64,000 nt of DNA from Bacteroidaceae bacterium (GTDB lineage: Bacteria; Bacteroidota; Bacteroidia; Bacteroidales; Bacteroidaceae). Positions within the stretch are counted from its first letter, which is position 1. Every line of letters starts with the position of its first letter. This document shows positions 1 to 8,480 of this stretch, piece after piece. The stretch lies in NCBI GenBank assembly GCA_017448965.1, contig JAFSKK010000009.1, positions 118,469 through 182,468 of the forward strand, written 5' to 3'. A model generated the notes under the pieces. The model did not search any database, had not been told where the DNA came from, and saw only the letters and a list, made by a program, of their open reading frames with translations. The translations under genes were made by a program, and so were the position numbers.

Positions 1-490
1 CAAGAAAGCACGACGCGCAGGTCTGTTGCACGACATCGGCAAGGTGCCTGATGAGCAGTTGGAAATCCCACACGCACTTTACGGCGCACAGATTGCCGAG
101 AAATATAAAGAAAAGCCGGACATCTGCAATGCCATCGGTGCTCACCACGATGAAATGGAGATGACCACTCTGCTGGCCCCCATCGTGCAAGTGTGCGATG
201 CCATCAGTGGCGCACGTCCAGGTGCACGTCGTGAAATCGTTGAGGCATACCTCAAACGTCTGAACGACCTCGAGAACTTGGCAGCAAGTTATCCAGGCGT
301 AACCAAGACTTACGCCATCCAGGCAGGTCGCGAATTGCGAGTAATCGTTGGTGCCGACAAGATTTCAGACAAGGAAATCGATGCACTCAGCGCAGACATC
401 GCCAAGAAGATTCAGGATGAGATGACCTACCCAGGTCAGGTGAAAATCACCGTCATCCGTGAAACCCGCGCTGTGGCCTTCGCTAAGTAA
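1..490 (+). CDS. rny: Ribonuclease Y, C-terminal part (5' end outside window)
   Basis: The gene is open from base 2, so the window holds only its last 162 codons or so. RNase Y is a membrane-anchored endoribonuclease that starts mRNA decay. The HD-domain metal motif HDIGK is at bases 29-43, followed by GAHHDE and a Pro/Gly-rich stretch (GARPGARRE) typical of the RNase Y HD domain. The C-terminal region containing AGRELRVIV and the terminal [11 protein letters not shown] match the usual end of the family. The N-terminal membrane helix, coiled coil and KH domain lie upstream. The next gene, wzi, starts 40 bp downstream on the same strand. Confidence 0.93.
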   Translation, partial: KKARRAGLLHDIGKVPDEQLEIPHALYGAQIAEKYKEKPDICNAIGAHHDEMEMTTLLAPIVQVCDAISGARPGARREIVEAYLKRLNDLENLAASYPGVTKTYAIQAGRELRVIVGADKISDKEIDALSADIAKKIQDEMTYPGQVKITVIRETRAVAFAK

Positions 491-530
491 ACAGTAAACA
501 AAAACAAGTAATATCTTTTGCAAGTCGACC

Positions 531-2057
531 ATGAAAAAGGTTCTTGTTGTATTACTTTCAGCATTCACACTCAACACCTTTGCCCAGTCACCAGATTTGG
601 GCAAAGGTGTTTCTTTTTTTGCAGAAACATCTGGCACCTTTTCTGATGGTGCCCATGCCCCATTGTGGTTAACCGCCAACAAATACGGTTTGTCATCCAT
701 AGAGAGAAACTCTGGATATCTGCGAGGAGGCGTCTTTCGAAGTGCCTTGAATGATTCCACGCGCCATTGGGATATCGGCTATGGTGCAGATCTCGTTGTA
801 CCCGCCAACTACACCAGCAAATTCTTTGTACAGCAACTCTACGCCGATGTACGTTGGTTGAAAGGAACACTCACCGTTGGACAGAAACAGCAACCCATGC
901 AGTTGAAGAACAACGAACTCAGCAGCGGTTCGCAAACCTACGGAATCAACGCTCGCCCCTACCCGGAGATGCGCCTAGCCCTACCCGACTACTGGGAAAT
1001 TCCTTACACTCGTGGATTTCTCTCCTTCAAAGGACACATCGCATGGGGCATATTTACTGACGGGAACTTTCAGGAAGACTTCGCGAAGGGACATGGAGAC
1101 TATGACCAACATGTACTCATGCACACCAAGGCCGGATATTTCCGAATCGGAAAGAAAGAAAAGCCCTTCAATGCAGAGATAGGTCTTGAGATAGCATCAC
1201 AATTTGGCAGCACCCATTACAAATGGTACAACAACGAATACACCAAAATCAAAAATGACCGTAACCTCAAGTCCTTCTGGCATGCTTTTGCTGGAGGAGG
1301 AACAGACAGCGCCAACGATGGTGCCACTCGCAACAACGAGGGCAACATTCTGGGCAGTTGGGTCTTACGCCTGAACTACGACACAAAGGCTGTAAAATAT
1401 GGACTATATGCCGACCATTTCTTCGAAGACCACTCAGCCATGTTCCACCTTGACTATGATGGCTATGCCTATGAAGACGGGCAAATGAAAAAGAAAAAAC
1501 GCCGTTATTTGGTTTACCCACTCAAGGATATTATGTTGGGCGCAGATGTGCATCTGAAACACTTCCCCTGGATCAGCGATGCAGTCGTAGAATACATCTA
1601 CACAAAATACCAGAGCGGCCCGATATACAGCGAACGCACCATGCAGATTCCCGACCATATCGGCGGCAAGGACAATTATTACAATAATGCCATCGAACCC
1701 GGTTGGCAACATTGGGGACAAACACTCGGTAATCCACTCTATCGTTCCCCCATCTACAACGAGAACAAACAACTCGATTTCCAGTGCAATCGCTTTACAG
1801 CATGGCATATCGGTCTAGCCGGACAACCCACAGATCAACTACGATATCGTCTGCGTGCCTCCTGGCAGGAAGGGCTTGGAACCTACGATATGCCCTATTT
1901 CAATCCCAAGCGTAACGTCAGCATTGCTGCGGAAGCCACCTACAACTGCGACAAACTCTACCAAGGTCTCCGCATCGGTGCCGCCTTCGGCATAGACAGA
2001 GGCGAGTTACTCGGCAACAACACTGGTGCAGCCATCACATTCAGGTTGGAAAGATAA
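531..2057 (+). CDS. wzi: Capsule assembly Wzi family outer-membrane protein
   Basis: Predicted protein of 508 residues. Residues 1-19 form a signal peptide ending TFAQ. The rest is rich in aromatic and alternating residues, as expected for an outer-membrane beta-barrel. It resembles the Bacteroidetes capsule assembly Wzi family, in which E. coli Wzi anchors capsule at the cell surface; function here is inferred from that family. It sits at the head of a surface polysaccharide cluster, which fits. ATG at 531 is supported by the signal peptide. An unusual feature is a 13-bp perfect hairpin plus T-tract inside codons 15-30 (see terminator entry). Confidence 0.8.
   Translation: MKKVLVVLLSAFTLNTFAQSPDLGKGVSFFAETSGTFSDGAHAPLWLTANKYGLSSIERNSGYLRGGVFRSALNDSTRHWDIGYGADLVVPANYTSKFFVQQLYADVRWLKGTLTVGQKQQPMQLKNNELSSGSQTYGINARPYPEMRLALPDYWEIPYTRGFLSFKGHIAWGIFTDGNFQEDFAKGHGDYDQHVLMHTKAGYFRIGKKEKPFNAEIGLEIASQFGSTHYKWYNNEYTKIKNDRNLKSFWHAFAGGGTDSANDGATRNNEGNILGSWVLRLNYDTKAVKYGLYADHFFEDHSAMFHLDYDGYAYEDGQMKKKKRRYLVYPLKDIMLGADVHLKHFPWISDAVVEYIYTKYQSGPIYSERTMQIPDHIGGKDNYYNNAIEPGWQHWGQTLGNPLYRSPIYNENKQLDFQCNRFTAWHIGLAGQPTDQLRYRLRASWQEGLGTYDMPYFNPKRNVSIAAEATYNCDKLYQGLRIGAAFGIDRGELLGNNTGAAITFRLER
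573..620 (+). terminator. Intrinsic-terminator-like hairpin inside the start of wzi
   Basis: Left arm 573-585 (AACACCTTTGCCC) and right arm 599-611 (GGGCAAAGGTGTT) are perfect complements over 13 bp with a 13-nt loop, followed by TCTTTTTTT to 620. This is the form of a rho-independent terminator, yet it lies within codons 15-30 of wzi. It could end rny transcripts, or attenuate wzi when it is not being translated. The sequence is certain; the function is inferred. Confidence 0.6.
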
Positions 2058-2105
2058 AAACATTCACGACAAAAAGAACGACGACCCATGATCACCAAAG
2101 CCTTC

Positions 2106-2537
2106 ATGAAACGAAGCATCTACATCATAGTGGCCTGCATCACACTGGCCGCATGCGAACTGGAGACCTCAAACAACGGGAAACTTGATGGGAACTGGCA
2201 ATTGCGGCAAATAGACACCTTGTCCACAGGCGGCACCACCGACATGTCACACAGTTACATCTATTGGGCTGTGGAAAATCACCTGTTGCAAGTACGCGAC
2301 ATTGACGACAGCAATCTCACCATCTTCTTCCAATTTGAGAAGGCTGGCAGCCAATTGACCATTCAAAGCCCCTATAAAGTGGTGACCAAAGACCAACTCG
2401 AGGCCATTGAAGACGAAGAAACACTACGTCCCTTTGGCATCGTAGGATTGCAAGACACTTTCCAATTTGAGGAACTGAACGGGAAGGCCCTCACACTCAA
2501 GAACCAATTTTATAGACTGCATTTCAGAAGATACTAA
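2106..2537 (+). CDS. Lipocalin-like lipoprotein, function unknown
   Basis: A small exported lipoprotein of about 143 residues. I chose ATG 2106 over the ATG at 2088 because it gives a compact SpII signal (MKRSIYIIVACITLAAC) with the lipid-modified Cys at about residue 17. The mature part starts with a lipocalin-like pattern (LDGNWQLRQID) like that of small Bacteroidales lipocalin-like lipoproteins. It follows wzi by 48 bp and probably shares its transcript. No catalytic motif is visible. A role in the envelope or with the surface glycan is inferred from location only. Confidence 0.7.
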   Translation: MKRSIYIIVACITLAACELETSNNGKLDGNWQLRQIDTLSTGGTTDMSHSYIYWAVENHLLQVRDIDDSNLTIFFQFEKAGSQLTIQSPYKVVTKDQLEAIEDEETLRPFGIVGLQDTFQFEELNGKALTLKNQFYRLHFRRY

Positions 2538-2637
2538 CCCCATTTTTAGAAATCTTCAATATTTTGTGCAAAAATATTGCCTCTCTTCACAATAAATAAC
2601 AACATTGTACGTTTTATTGTTAACAGGATTATACCAG

Positions 2638-3717
2638 ATGACGATAAACTACACCTATATCATTATTGCGTTTGCCATCAGCCTTGTGTTCTCCCTGATA
2701 GGCACACCTTTCATCGTGCGTCTTTGCAACACACGTGGACTGCTTGACCAACCCAACGCACGGAAAGTACACAAACGCGCCATTCCCCGTTTGGGCGGCA
2801 CTCTTTTCATGCCCTCCCTTTGTATAGGTGTCCTCATCACGCTCATCATCATGTATCTTAGCGGCACCCTCCAAATTGTGGTTGGTCTGTCTAACTTCAT
2901 CATGATTACAGGTGCCATCCTCATCTATATCATTGGAATTTTCGATGACTTGAAGGGCATGAAAGCGACCCACAAGTTCATTATCCAAACCATTGCAGCC
3001 CTACTCTTCCCCCTGTGCAACCTTATGATTTACAATATGCACGGGATTTTCGGAATCTACGAGATTCCCATCTATGTAGGCTACCCACTTACCGTCTTCT
3101 TCATCCTGCTGATAGTCAACGCCATGAACCTTATCGACGGCATCGACGGTCTTGCATCAGGCCTTGCATGCCTCATTCTTGGGGCTTTTGCTTACTTCTA
3201 CTACAACGTGGAGGCCTATCTGTTCAGTCTCATCAGCATCAGTCTCACGGGAGCCGCTCTCGCCTTTTTCTTCTTCAATGTCTATGGCAAGGTGGGACGA
3301 CTGAAAACCTTTATGGGCGACTCCGGAAGTCTTTTCCTCGGATATGTAATTGCCTACCTTGCCATCAAATACCCCATGGTTTACGCAACAAAGGTTTTCT
3401 GCCATCACGAAGAAGCCATCCTCGCCTCCTTCACGCTGGTATTCCTTCCATGCATCGACGTAATCAGGGTTGCCCTTCAGCGCAAACTGAACCATAAAGG
3501 CATGTTTGAACCAGACAAGACCCACATACACCATCTGATTATGGACATAGGAATCGGCATGTACACCACGCTCGGAGTCATCTTGTGTCTCTTTTGCTGC
3601 ATATGCGTCATTAACTGGGCATTATACACCGCGGATACGCCTCTTCTTTACATCTCTCTCATAGATGTTGTCATCTATGGACTCTTTATCAGCTGTGTAA
3701 GATTTCTCAAAAAATAA
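2638..3717 (+). CDS. Undecaprenyl-phosphate sugar-1-phosphate transferase (WecA/TagO/MraY family)
   Basis: Integral membrane enzyme of 359 residues that should transfer a sugar phosphate (usually GlcNAc-1-P) from UDP-sugar to undecaprenyl phosphate, the first step of lipid-linked glycan synthesis. About ten hydrophobic helices are visible. Family signatures are the catalytic DD (residues 103-104), NLIDGIDGLASG (164-175), GDSGSLFLGY (227-236) and HIHH (296-299), the last typical of WecA/TagO rather than MraY. ATG 2638 is preferred over an upstream TTG at 2605. Its place at the start of a glycosyltransferase cluster marks it as the likely initiating transferase of this polysaccharide. Confidence 0.88.
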   Translation: MTINYTYIIIAFAISLVFSLIGTPFIVRLCNTRGLLDQPNARKVHKRAIPRLGGTLFMPSLCIGVLITLIIMYLSGTLQIVVGLSNFIMITGAILIYIIGIFDDLKGMKATHKFIIQTIAALLFPLCNLMIYNMHGIFGIYEIPIYVGYPLTVFFILLIVNAMNLIDGIDGLASGLACLILGAFAYFYYNVEAYLFSLISISLTGAALAFFFFNVYGKVGRLKTFMGDSGSLFLGYVIAYLAIKYPMVYATKVFCHHEEAILASFTLVFLPCIDVIRVALQRKLNHKGMFEPDKTHIHHLIMDIGIGMYTTLGVILCLFCCICVINWALYTADTPLLYISLIDVVIYGLFISCVRFLKK

Positions 3718-3802
3718 CTGCTTTTTAGGGCCATCGATACAGATAATTACACTAAAAAGCATTTTTTCACAAACTCAGCACCATTATGTAACTAAAAGTT
3801 CG

Positions 3803-3810
3803 TAATTTTG
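3803..3810 (+). promoter_or_regulatory. Bacteroidales -7 promoter element (TAATTTTG)
   Basis: The octamer matches the TAnnTTTG consensus exactly and lies 24 bp before the epimerase ATG. No clear TTTG -33 box is seen at the expected distance, so the call rests on the -7 element and position. Confidence 0.4.
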
Positions 3811-3834
3811 TATTCGCAAATTTACGAAAGAAGC

Positions 3835-4830
3835 ATGAAGATAACTCTAATAGGTGCCAGCGGATTCGTTGGCACAAGGTTGATGAATCTCTTGGAGGGG
3901 GATGAAAAGGATTACAAACTGAAAAATATTGACCTGCTTCCAAGCCATTTCTTCAATCAACATACAACCATCGGCGATGTTCGCGACCAGGCACAGATGG
4001 ACAAGGAACTGGCAGGTGCAGACCTTGTTGTGCTTTTGGCAGCCCAACATCGTGATGACGTATCTCCCGTTTCACTCTATTACGACACCAACGTGGGCGG
4101 CATGGAAAAGACCCTCCACGCGATGGAGAAGAACGGGGTGAAAAGGATTGTCTTCTTCTCATCCGTCGCCGTCTATGGACTGAACAAACACAACCCCGAC
4201 GAAGACCACGAAAAAGACCCGTTCAACCACTACGGGAAATCAAAATGGCAAGCAGAGCAGGTGCTTCAGGAATGGTACAAAACCCATAGCGACTGGAACA
4301 TCAACATCATCCGCCCAACCGTCATCTTCGGAGAACGCAATCGTGGCAATGTCTATAACCTGCTGAAACAGATTGCCAGCGGTAAGTTCCTGATGGTGGG
4401 TGACGGCAACAACAAAAAGTCGATGGCATACGTGGGCAACGTAGTTTCCTTTGTCAAATTTCTTATTGACAACAAAACCACCGGCTACAATGTCTATAAC
4501 TACATAGACAAACCAGACTTCACGACCAACGAACTGGTGCTGCTGGTGGAGAAAGTGTTAGGCAAGCACATTCCCAGCACCCATTTTCCCTATTGGTTGG
4601 GAATGGCAGGCGGCTATGTGTTCGACGCCCTGGCTTTCATCACACGCAAGAAACTAACCATCAGTTCTGTGCGCGTAAAGAAATTCTGTGCCACCACCGA
4701 GTTCAACTCCAACAAGATGTTGAACAGCGGATTCAAAGCCCCATACACCCTATCCGAGGGTCTGTCCAGAACACTCAAATACGAATTTATTGACCCTCCA
4801 ACTGATGATGTCATTTTTGTTTCAGAATAA
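3835..4830 (+). CDS. NAD-dependent epimerase/dehydratase (extended SDR)
   Basis: Cytosolic nucleotide-sugar-modifying enzyme of 331 residues. The N-terminal Rossmann motif GASGFVG is at residues 7-13, and the catalytic Tyr and Lys of the YxxxK motif are Y133 and K137 (YGKSK), with the associated SS at 109-110. Family members epimerise, dehydrate or reduce UDP- or GDP-sugars; the exact substrate cannot be told from the sequence. ATG 3835 starts directly with the Rossmann strand (MKITLIGASG), so I prefer it to the upstream alternative at 3808. It is followed 12 bp later by a GT2 and belongs to the same glycan cluster. Confidence 0.85.
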   Translation: MKITLIGASGFVGTRLMNLLEGDEKDYKLKNIDLLPSHFFNQHTTIGDVRDQAQMDKELAGADLVVLLAAQHRDDVSPVSLYYDTNVGGMEKTLHAMEKNGVKRIVFFSSVAVYGLNKHNPDEDHEKDPFNHYGKSKWQAEQVLQEWYKTHSDWNINIIRPTVIFGERNRGNVYNLLKQIASGKFLMVGDGNNKKSMAYVGNVVSFVKFLIDNKTTGYNVYNYIDKPDFTTNELVLLVEKVLGKHIPSTHFPYWLGMAGGYVFDALAFITRKKLTISSVRVKKFCATTEFNSNKMLNSGFKAPYTLSEGLSRTLKYEFIDPPTDDVIFVSE

Positions 4831-4842
4831 ACTCAGCCGCCC

Positions 4843-5628
4843 ATGATTGAAGAAAAGGTATCCGTTATCATGCCTTCCTACAACACAGGCAAGATGATTT
4901 GTGAGAGCATAGACAGTATACTCTCACAGACCTATACACATATCGAATTGCTGATATCAGACGATCATTCGTCTGATGCTGAAACCATTGACATACTCAA
5001 AGCATACGCTCAAAAAGACCCTCGTGTCAAGGTGTTCTTCTTAGAAAAGAACGGAGGTGCAGGCGTGGCGCGCAACAACTCCATCCAACAGGCCACAGGA
5101 CGTTACATCGCCTTTTGTGACAGCGATGACAGATGGATGCCCGAAAAACTGGAGAAGCAACTAGCTTTCATGAAAGAAAAAGACTGTTGCTTGAGTTTCA
5201 CCTCTTATTACACATGCGATTACGATGGCACAATAAATGGAAAAGTCATTGTGCCGAAGACTTTAACCTTATCGCAAGAAAAGAAGGACAACAAGATAGG
5301 TTGCCTGACAGCCATCTATGACACTTCAAAATATGGCAAGTTCTACATGCCTACCATCCGCAAGCGACAAGACTGGGCTTTATTCCTCAACATCCTCAAA
5401 CAATGCCACAAGGCTTATGCCCTCCAAGAGCCACTCGCCATCTATCGGGATGTGCCAGGCAGCATCTCATCCAACAAACTCAACCTCATCAAGTACAACG
5501 CCAAGGTGTACAAAGAGGTCTTTGGCTATTCCAACCTCCAAGCCTACACCTATCTGGCCATCTTTTTCTTCCCTACCTATTTCACCAAGAAAGTTCAGAC
5601 ATGGGTGAATAACAGGAGAAAGAAATGA
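4843..5628 (+). CDS. Glycosyltransferase family 2
   Basis: GT-A fold transferase of 261 residues, predicted to add a sugar to the lipid-linked repeat unit on the inner face of the membrane. The opening VSVIMPSYNTG and LLISDDHSSD strands are classic GT2 nucleotide-binding segments, and the metal-binding DxD appears as CDSDDRW near residue 93. No membrane anchor is visible. The start is at the first ATG, 12 bp after the epimerase stop. Sugar specificity cannot be assigned. Confidence 0.85.
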   Translation: MIEEKVSVIMPSYNTGKMICESIDSILSQTYTHIELLISDDHSSDAETIDILKAYAQKDPRVKVFFLEKNGGAGVARNNSIQQATGRYIAFCDSDDRWMPEKLEKQLAFMKEKDCCLSFTSYYTCDYDGTINGKVIVPKTLTLSQEKKDNKIGCLTAIYDTSKYGKFYMPTIRKRQDWALFLNILKQCHKAYALQEPLAIYRDVPGSISSNKLNLIKYNAKVYKEVFGYSNLQAYTYLAIFFFPTYFTKKVQTWVNNRRKK

Positions 5629-5678
5629 AAAGCGCATGATTTCCTCAATCATTTTATCCGATAGAACTGCGATTAATC

Positions 5679-6512
5679 ATGAACAAGAATCTGTTGATTA
5701 TATCATTGCTTTTTTTGTTTGTTTCAGCCGACTCATCCTATTTTGCAAAAGAAGATGTACATCAAGACAACACAAATTATGTGTTGGTATTCAGCGATGA
5801 ATTTGACCAACCCAATGGGAGTCAACCCGATTCAAAAAAATGGAGGTGCTGTATCAGGTATGTCGGAACTGGATGGAACCGCTGGATTAGTCCCTCCCCC
5901 GATGTGGCATTCATTAAAAACGGACATCTCGTATGTCGCGCAATACCCAATCCTGATTTACGCACAGACACCGCTACCATGTTGACTGGGGCGATAGAAA
6001 CCTATGGCAAGTTTTCCTTTCAATACGGGAAGGTGGAAGTCCGAATGAAGACCAACAATAAGCGTGGAAATTTCCCCGCAGCATGGATGAAATCTGAGAA
6101 AAACGATCCAAACAGATACGGTGAAATTGACATTGTAGAGATGTTTGGAAACCAAGGACTTGCTCAACAGACCATCCACAATCACAAGACCACCATCTTA
6201 AAAAAAGGACGTGCATTCAATGTCAATAAAAGAATACCATTGAACAAATGGCACGTATATACTGTGGAATGGACGCCCGAAAAACTGATTTTTCTGATAG
6301 ACGGTAAAGTCACGGGGGAATTTAAGAAATCCAATAATAGTCAAGACATTGCTGAAGGACAATGGACCTTCGACTGTCCATTCTACATTCGGCTGAACCA
6401 AAGCGTTGGCAATGGGAACTATGAATGCATGATACCCAACACAAATGGTATCTACGAAACTCAGTTTGACTGGGTTCGTGTCTATCAGAAAAAAAAGAAA
6501 GTGACCAATTAA
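5679..6512 (+). CDS. Secreted glycoside hydrolase family 16
   Basis: Exported glycosidase of 277 residues with an N-terminal hydrophobic signal (residues 1-18). The GH16 catalytic motif ExDxxE is intact as E149-I-D151-I-V-E154, with E149 expected as nucleophile and E154 as acid/base. The family cleaves beta-1,3 or beta-1,4 glucans and galactans (laminarin, agar, carrageenan and similar). Most GH16 genes of this group sit in polysaccharide utilisation loci, so its place inside a surface-glycan synthesis cluster is unusual. It may trim the glycan made here, which is an inference. It ends 7 bp before the convergent GT11 gene. Confidence 0.85.
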   Translation: MNKNLLIISLLFLFVSADSSYFAKEDVHQDNTNYVLVFSDEFDQPNGSQPDSKKWRCCIRYVGTGWNRWISPSPDVAFIKNGHLVCRAIPNPDLRTDTATMLTGAIETYGKFSFQYGKVEVRMKTNNKRGNFPAAWMKSEKNDPNRYGEIDIVEMFGNQGLAQQTIHNHKTTILKKGRAFNVNKRIPLNKWHVYTVEWTPEKLIFLIDGKVTGEFKKSNNSQDIAEGQWTFDCPFYIRLNQSVGNGNYECMIPNTNGIYETQFDWVRVYQKKKKVTN

Positions 6513-6519
6513 TTCTCCA

Positions 6520-7383
6520 TCAAATGAGTTGCCACTCTTTCAACTGGATTTGAAGAGGCGGAGACACATTAAACCATTTTTTAGGAGCGATGACACATTT
6601 AGCCTTAGTATTCAGATATGCTGCCCACCATGAGAATGAACTATTAGCTATTATCAACATCCGACAATTAGACATTAGTTGCATATCTACATAACTGCGG
6701 AATCCCACATTCCAGTCAACAAACGTGTATTCGCCATCCCGCATCAAATGTTGTAGATTCTCCTGACACCACGCAATGTCATTAGAGAAAAAATAGAAAT
6801 GAGGATGTTCGAACTTATTCCTTGCCTCTCTAATGGCCCGCTCATAATATACAAGGTCACATATTCCCCTGTATCGTTTCTTCTTCAGATAGTCACCACG
6901 TCTGATGTGGATACCTACAGAATCACTGTTACTGATTATCTGACAAAGTTTTTGGTTTCGTTCATCAAGAGGTATTCGGAACTTAAATATCTCTATCAAT
7001 TGAGGGCGTATGGATTCATAGTATCTTGAATCTTGCCAATATCCATCATAATAAGTATCTTGAGTTCTGAATACATCTTGATGATATGGTTTGGATAAAA
7101 TTTCCTGAATGGTGGATGTCTTCTTTATACGTAACCATTTCAGGACTTTATGTACTCGATAACTTGAAGCATAAAACGCCAACTTTTTCACATCCTCCTT
7201 CGATGCTAATTGAAGTTCAACAGAAAATATCTTCTCTATTTCCAACCCATTATGTCTAGTATAACCTTTGAAACAATGGGTATCAGCCAACACGGTCTCA
7301 TTTAACTGATTTTCCAGAACCTTTATCAAGGCATACTGAAACATTTGATTTCCCAAACCTCCAAATATGTTAACTATCCTCAT
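6520..7383 (-). CDS. Alpha-1,2-fucosyltransferase-like, GT11 family
   Basis: Enzyme of 287 residues with the two GT11 hallmarks: the N-terminal GGLGNQMFQYA (residues 8-18) and HIRRGDY (159-165), the GDP-fucose-binding motif shared by alpha-1,2- and alpha-1,6-fucosyltransferases. Known members transfer L-fucose from GDP-fucose to galactose, so a fucosylated or fucose-like terminal residue is expected on this glycan. It is the last gene of a four-gene minus-strand operon (GT4, WbsX, GT4, GT11), 62 bp after the preceding GT4. The acceptor is unknown. Confidence 0.87.
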   Translation of the reverse strand: MRIVNIFGGLGNQMFQYALIKVLENQLNETVLADTHCFKGYTRHNGLEIEKIFSVELQLASKEDVKKLAFYASSYRVHKVLKWLRIKKTSTIQEILSKPYHQDVFRTQDTYYDGYWQDSRYYESIRPQLIEIFKFRIPLDERNQKLCQIISNSDSVGIHIRRGDYLKKKRYRGICDLVYYERAIREARNKFEHPHFYFFSNDIAWCQENLQHLMRDGEYTFVDWNVGFRSYVDMQLMSNCRMLIIANSSFSWWAAYLNTKAKCVIAPKKWFNVSPPLQIQLKEWQLI

Positions 7384-7445
7384 GATTTATTATTAGTATA
7401 TTCCCATTCTAAAAAACTCATTCCAAGAGATGATGAAGACACACA

Positions 7446-8480
7446 TCATGCCAAACGTTCTATAAGCGGAGCCATCGCTATCGAAGGCTGGTATTGAAGA
7501 GCCTTTTGGATGCAGTATTGCCGCATAGAGTTGACTACATCAGGTTTTATTGAGATGGACACCAACAATTCTGTTAGTTCTTCCACAGAGCGAGCAGTAT
7601 ACAAGAATCCGGATTTACCCTGTTCCACAATTTCCGGATTAGAATTCCAGTCACTAGCAATGGCTGGGACACCCGCGGCAAACGCATCAATCAACGTACC
7701 AGCAAATCCCTCACCAACATAATAAGTTGGAAAAAGCAGCACAAAATATCGGCTCAATATCTCTGTGCTCTGATCAAAAGGTACCACCCCGCCATATCTT
7801 ATCTCATCTGGTTGTCCTTGCATCAACGTATTGAACCATGTCTCATCTTGTATCCGCCCATAAATATCCAAAGTGAAAACCACACGACCAACTTTTTGAT
7901 TACATGCCCGAACAGCGTTGATAGCATCTTCTATACCTTTTGTCGATTCCACCCGTGAGAATGTACAAAGCGGGAAAGGGGGTTCTTCAAAATTCTGGAG
8001 GTCATCCTCTGCAATAATGTCAAGAGGTTTGAAATTGGGCATAACAACTGCATTTTCTATTCGCTCACGTTTCAAACCATCCAGTATCATTTGAGTTTCT
8101 GGATAAATCTGATATAATTCCCTCAAAAAAAACTTCAACCAAGGAAATCTTTGTACGAGAGAAGGTAATCTGCCTCCAATGACAGCATAATGAATCCTGC
8201 GATGAAAAAAAAGGTTAAGCATCGTGATGGCTGGTACAAGAATGTACACGGCTTTATAAGCCGGTAGCAAAATCACATTTTCACATCCCCAAAGCATCTT
8301 GACAAGCAAAAACGGCAAAGAGAGAATAAACTTCCATCCACCTGCTGTATCATAGAACACCACATTGTCATCGCCAAGCATCTTCTTGAGTTCACTCCCT
8401 AATATTTTGGTCTTTATGGTCTGCCCACAAACCATGTTCTTGCCAATATCAAAATGGCCCAATACTGCTACACGTTTCAT
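7446..8480 (-). CDS. Glycosyltransferase family 4
   Basis: GT-B fold transferase of 344 residues. The C-terminal half carries the usual GT4 donor-binding pattern: FSRVESTKGIEDAI (the RLxxxKG-like strand), and EGFAGTLIDAFAAGVPAIAS, where the E(x7)E motif appears in altered form. The N-terminal acceptor domain has the glycine-rich start MKRVAVLGHFDIGKN. Its start codon overlaps the stop of the upstream WbsX gene by 4 bp, showing translational coupling. Donor and acceptor sugars cannot be assigned. Confidence 0.82.
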   Translation of the reverse strand: MKRVAVLGHFDIGKNMVCGQTIKTKILGSELKKMLGDDNVVFYDTAGGWKFILSLPFLLVKMLWGCENVILLPAYKAVYILVPAITMLNLFFHRRIHYAVIGGRLPSLVQRFPWLKFFLRELYQIYPETQMILDGLKRERIENAVVMPNFKPLDIIAEDDLQNFEEPPFPLCTFSRVESTKGIEDAINAVRACNQKVGRVVFTLDIYGRIQDETWFNTLMQGQPDEIRYGGVVPFDQSTEILSRYFVLLFPTYYVGEGFAGTLIDAFAAGVPAIASDWNSNPEIVEQGKSGFLYTARSVEELTELLVSISIKPDVVNSMRQYCIQKALQYQPSIAMAPLIERLA

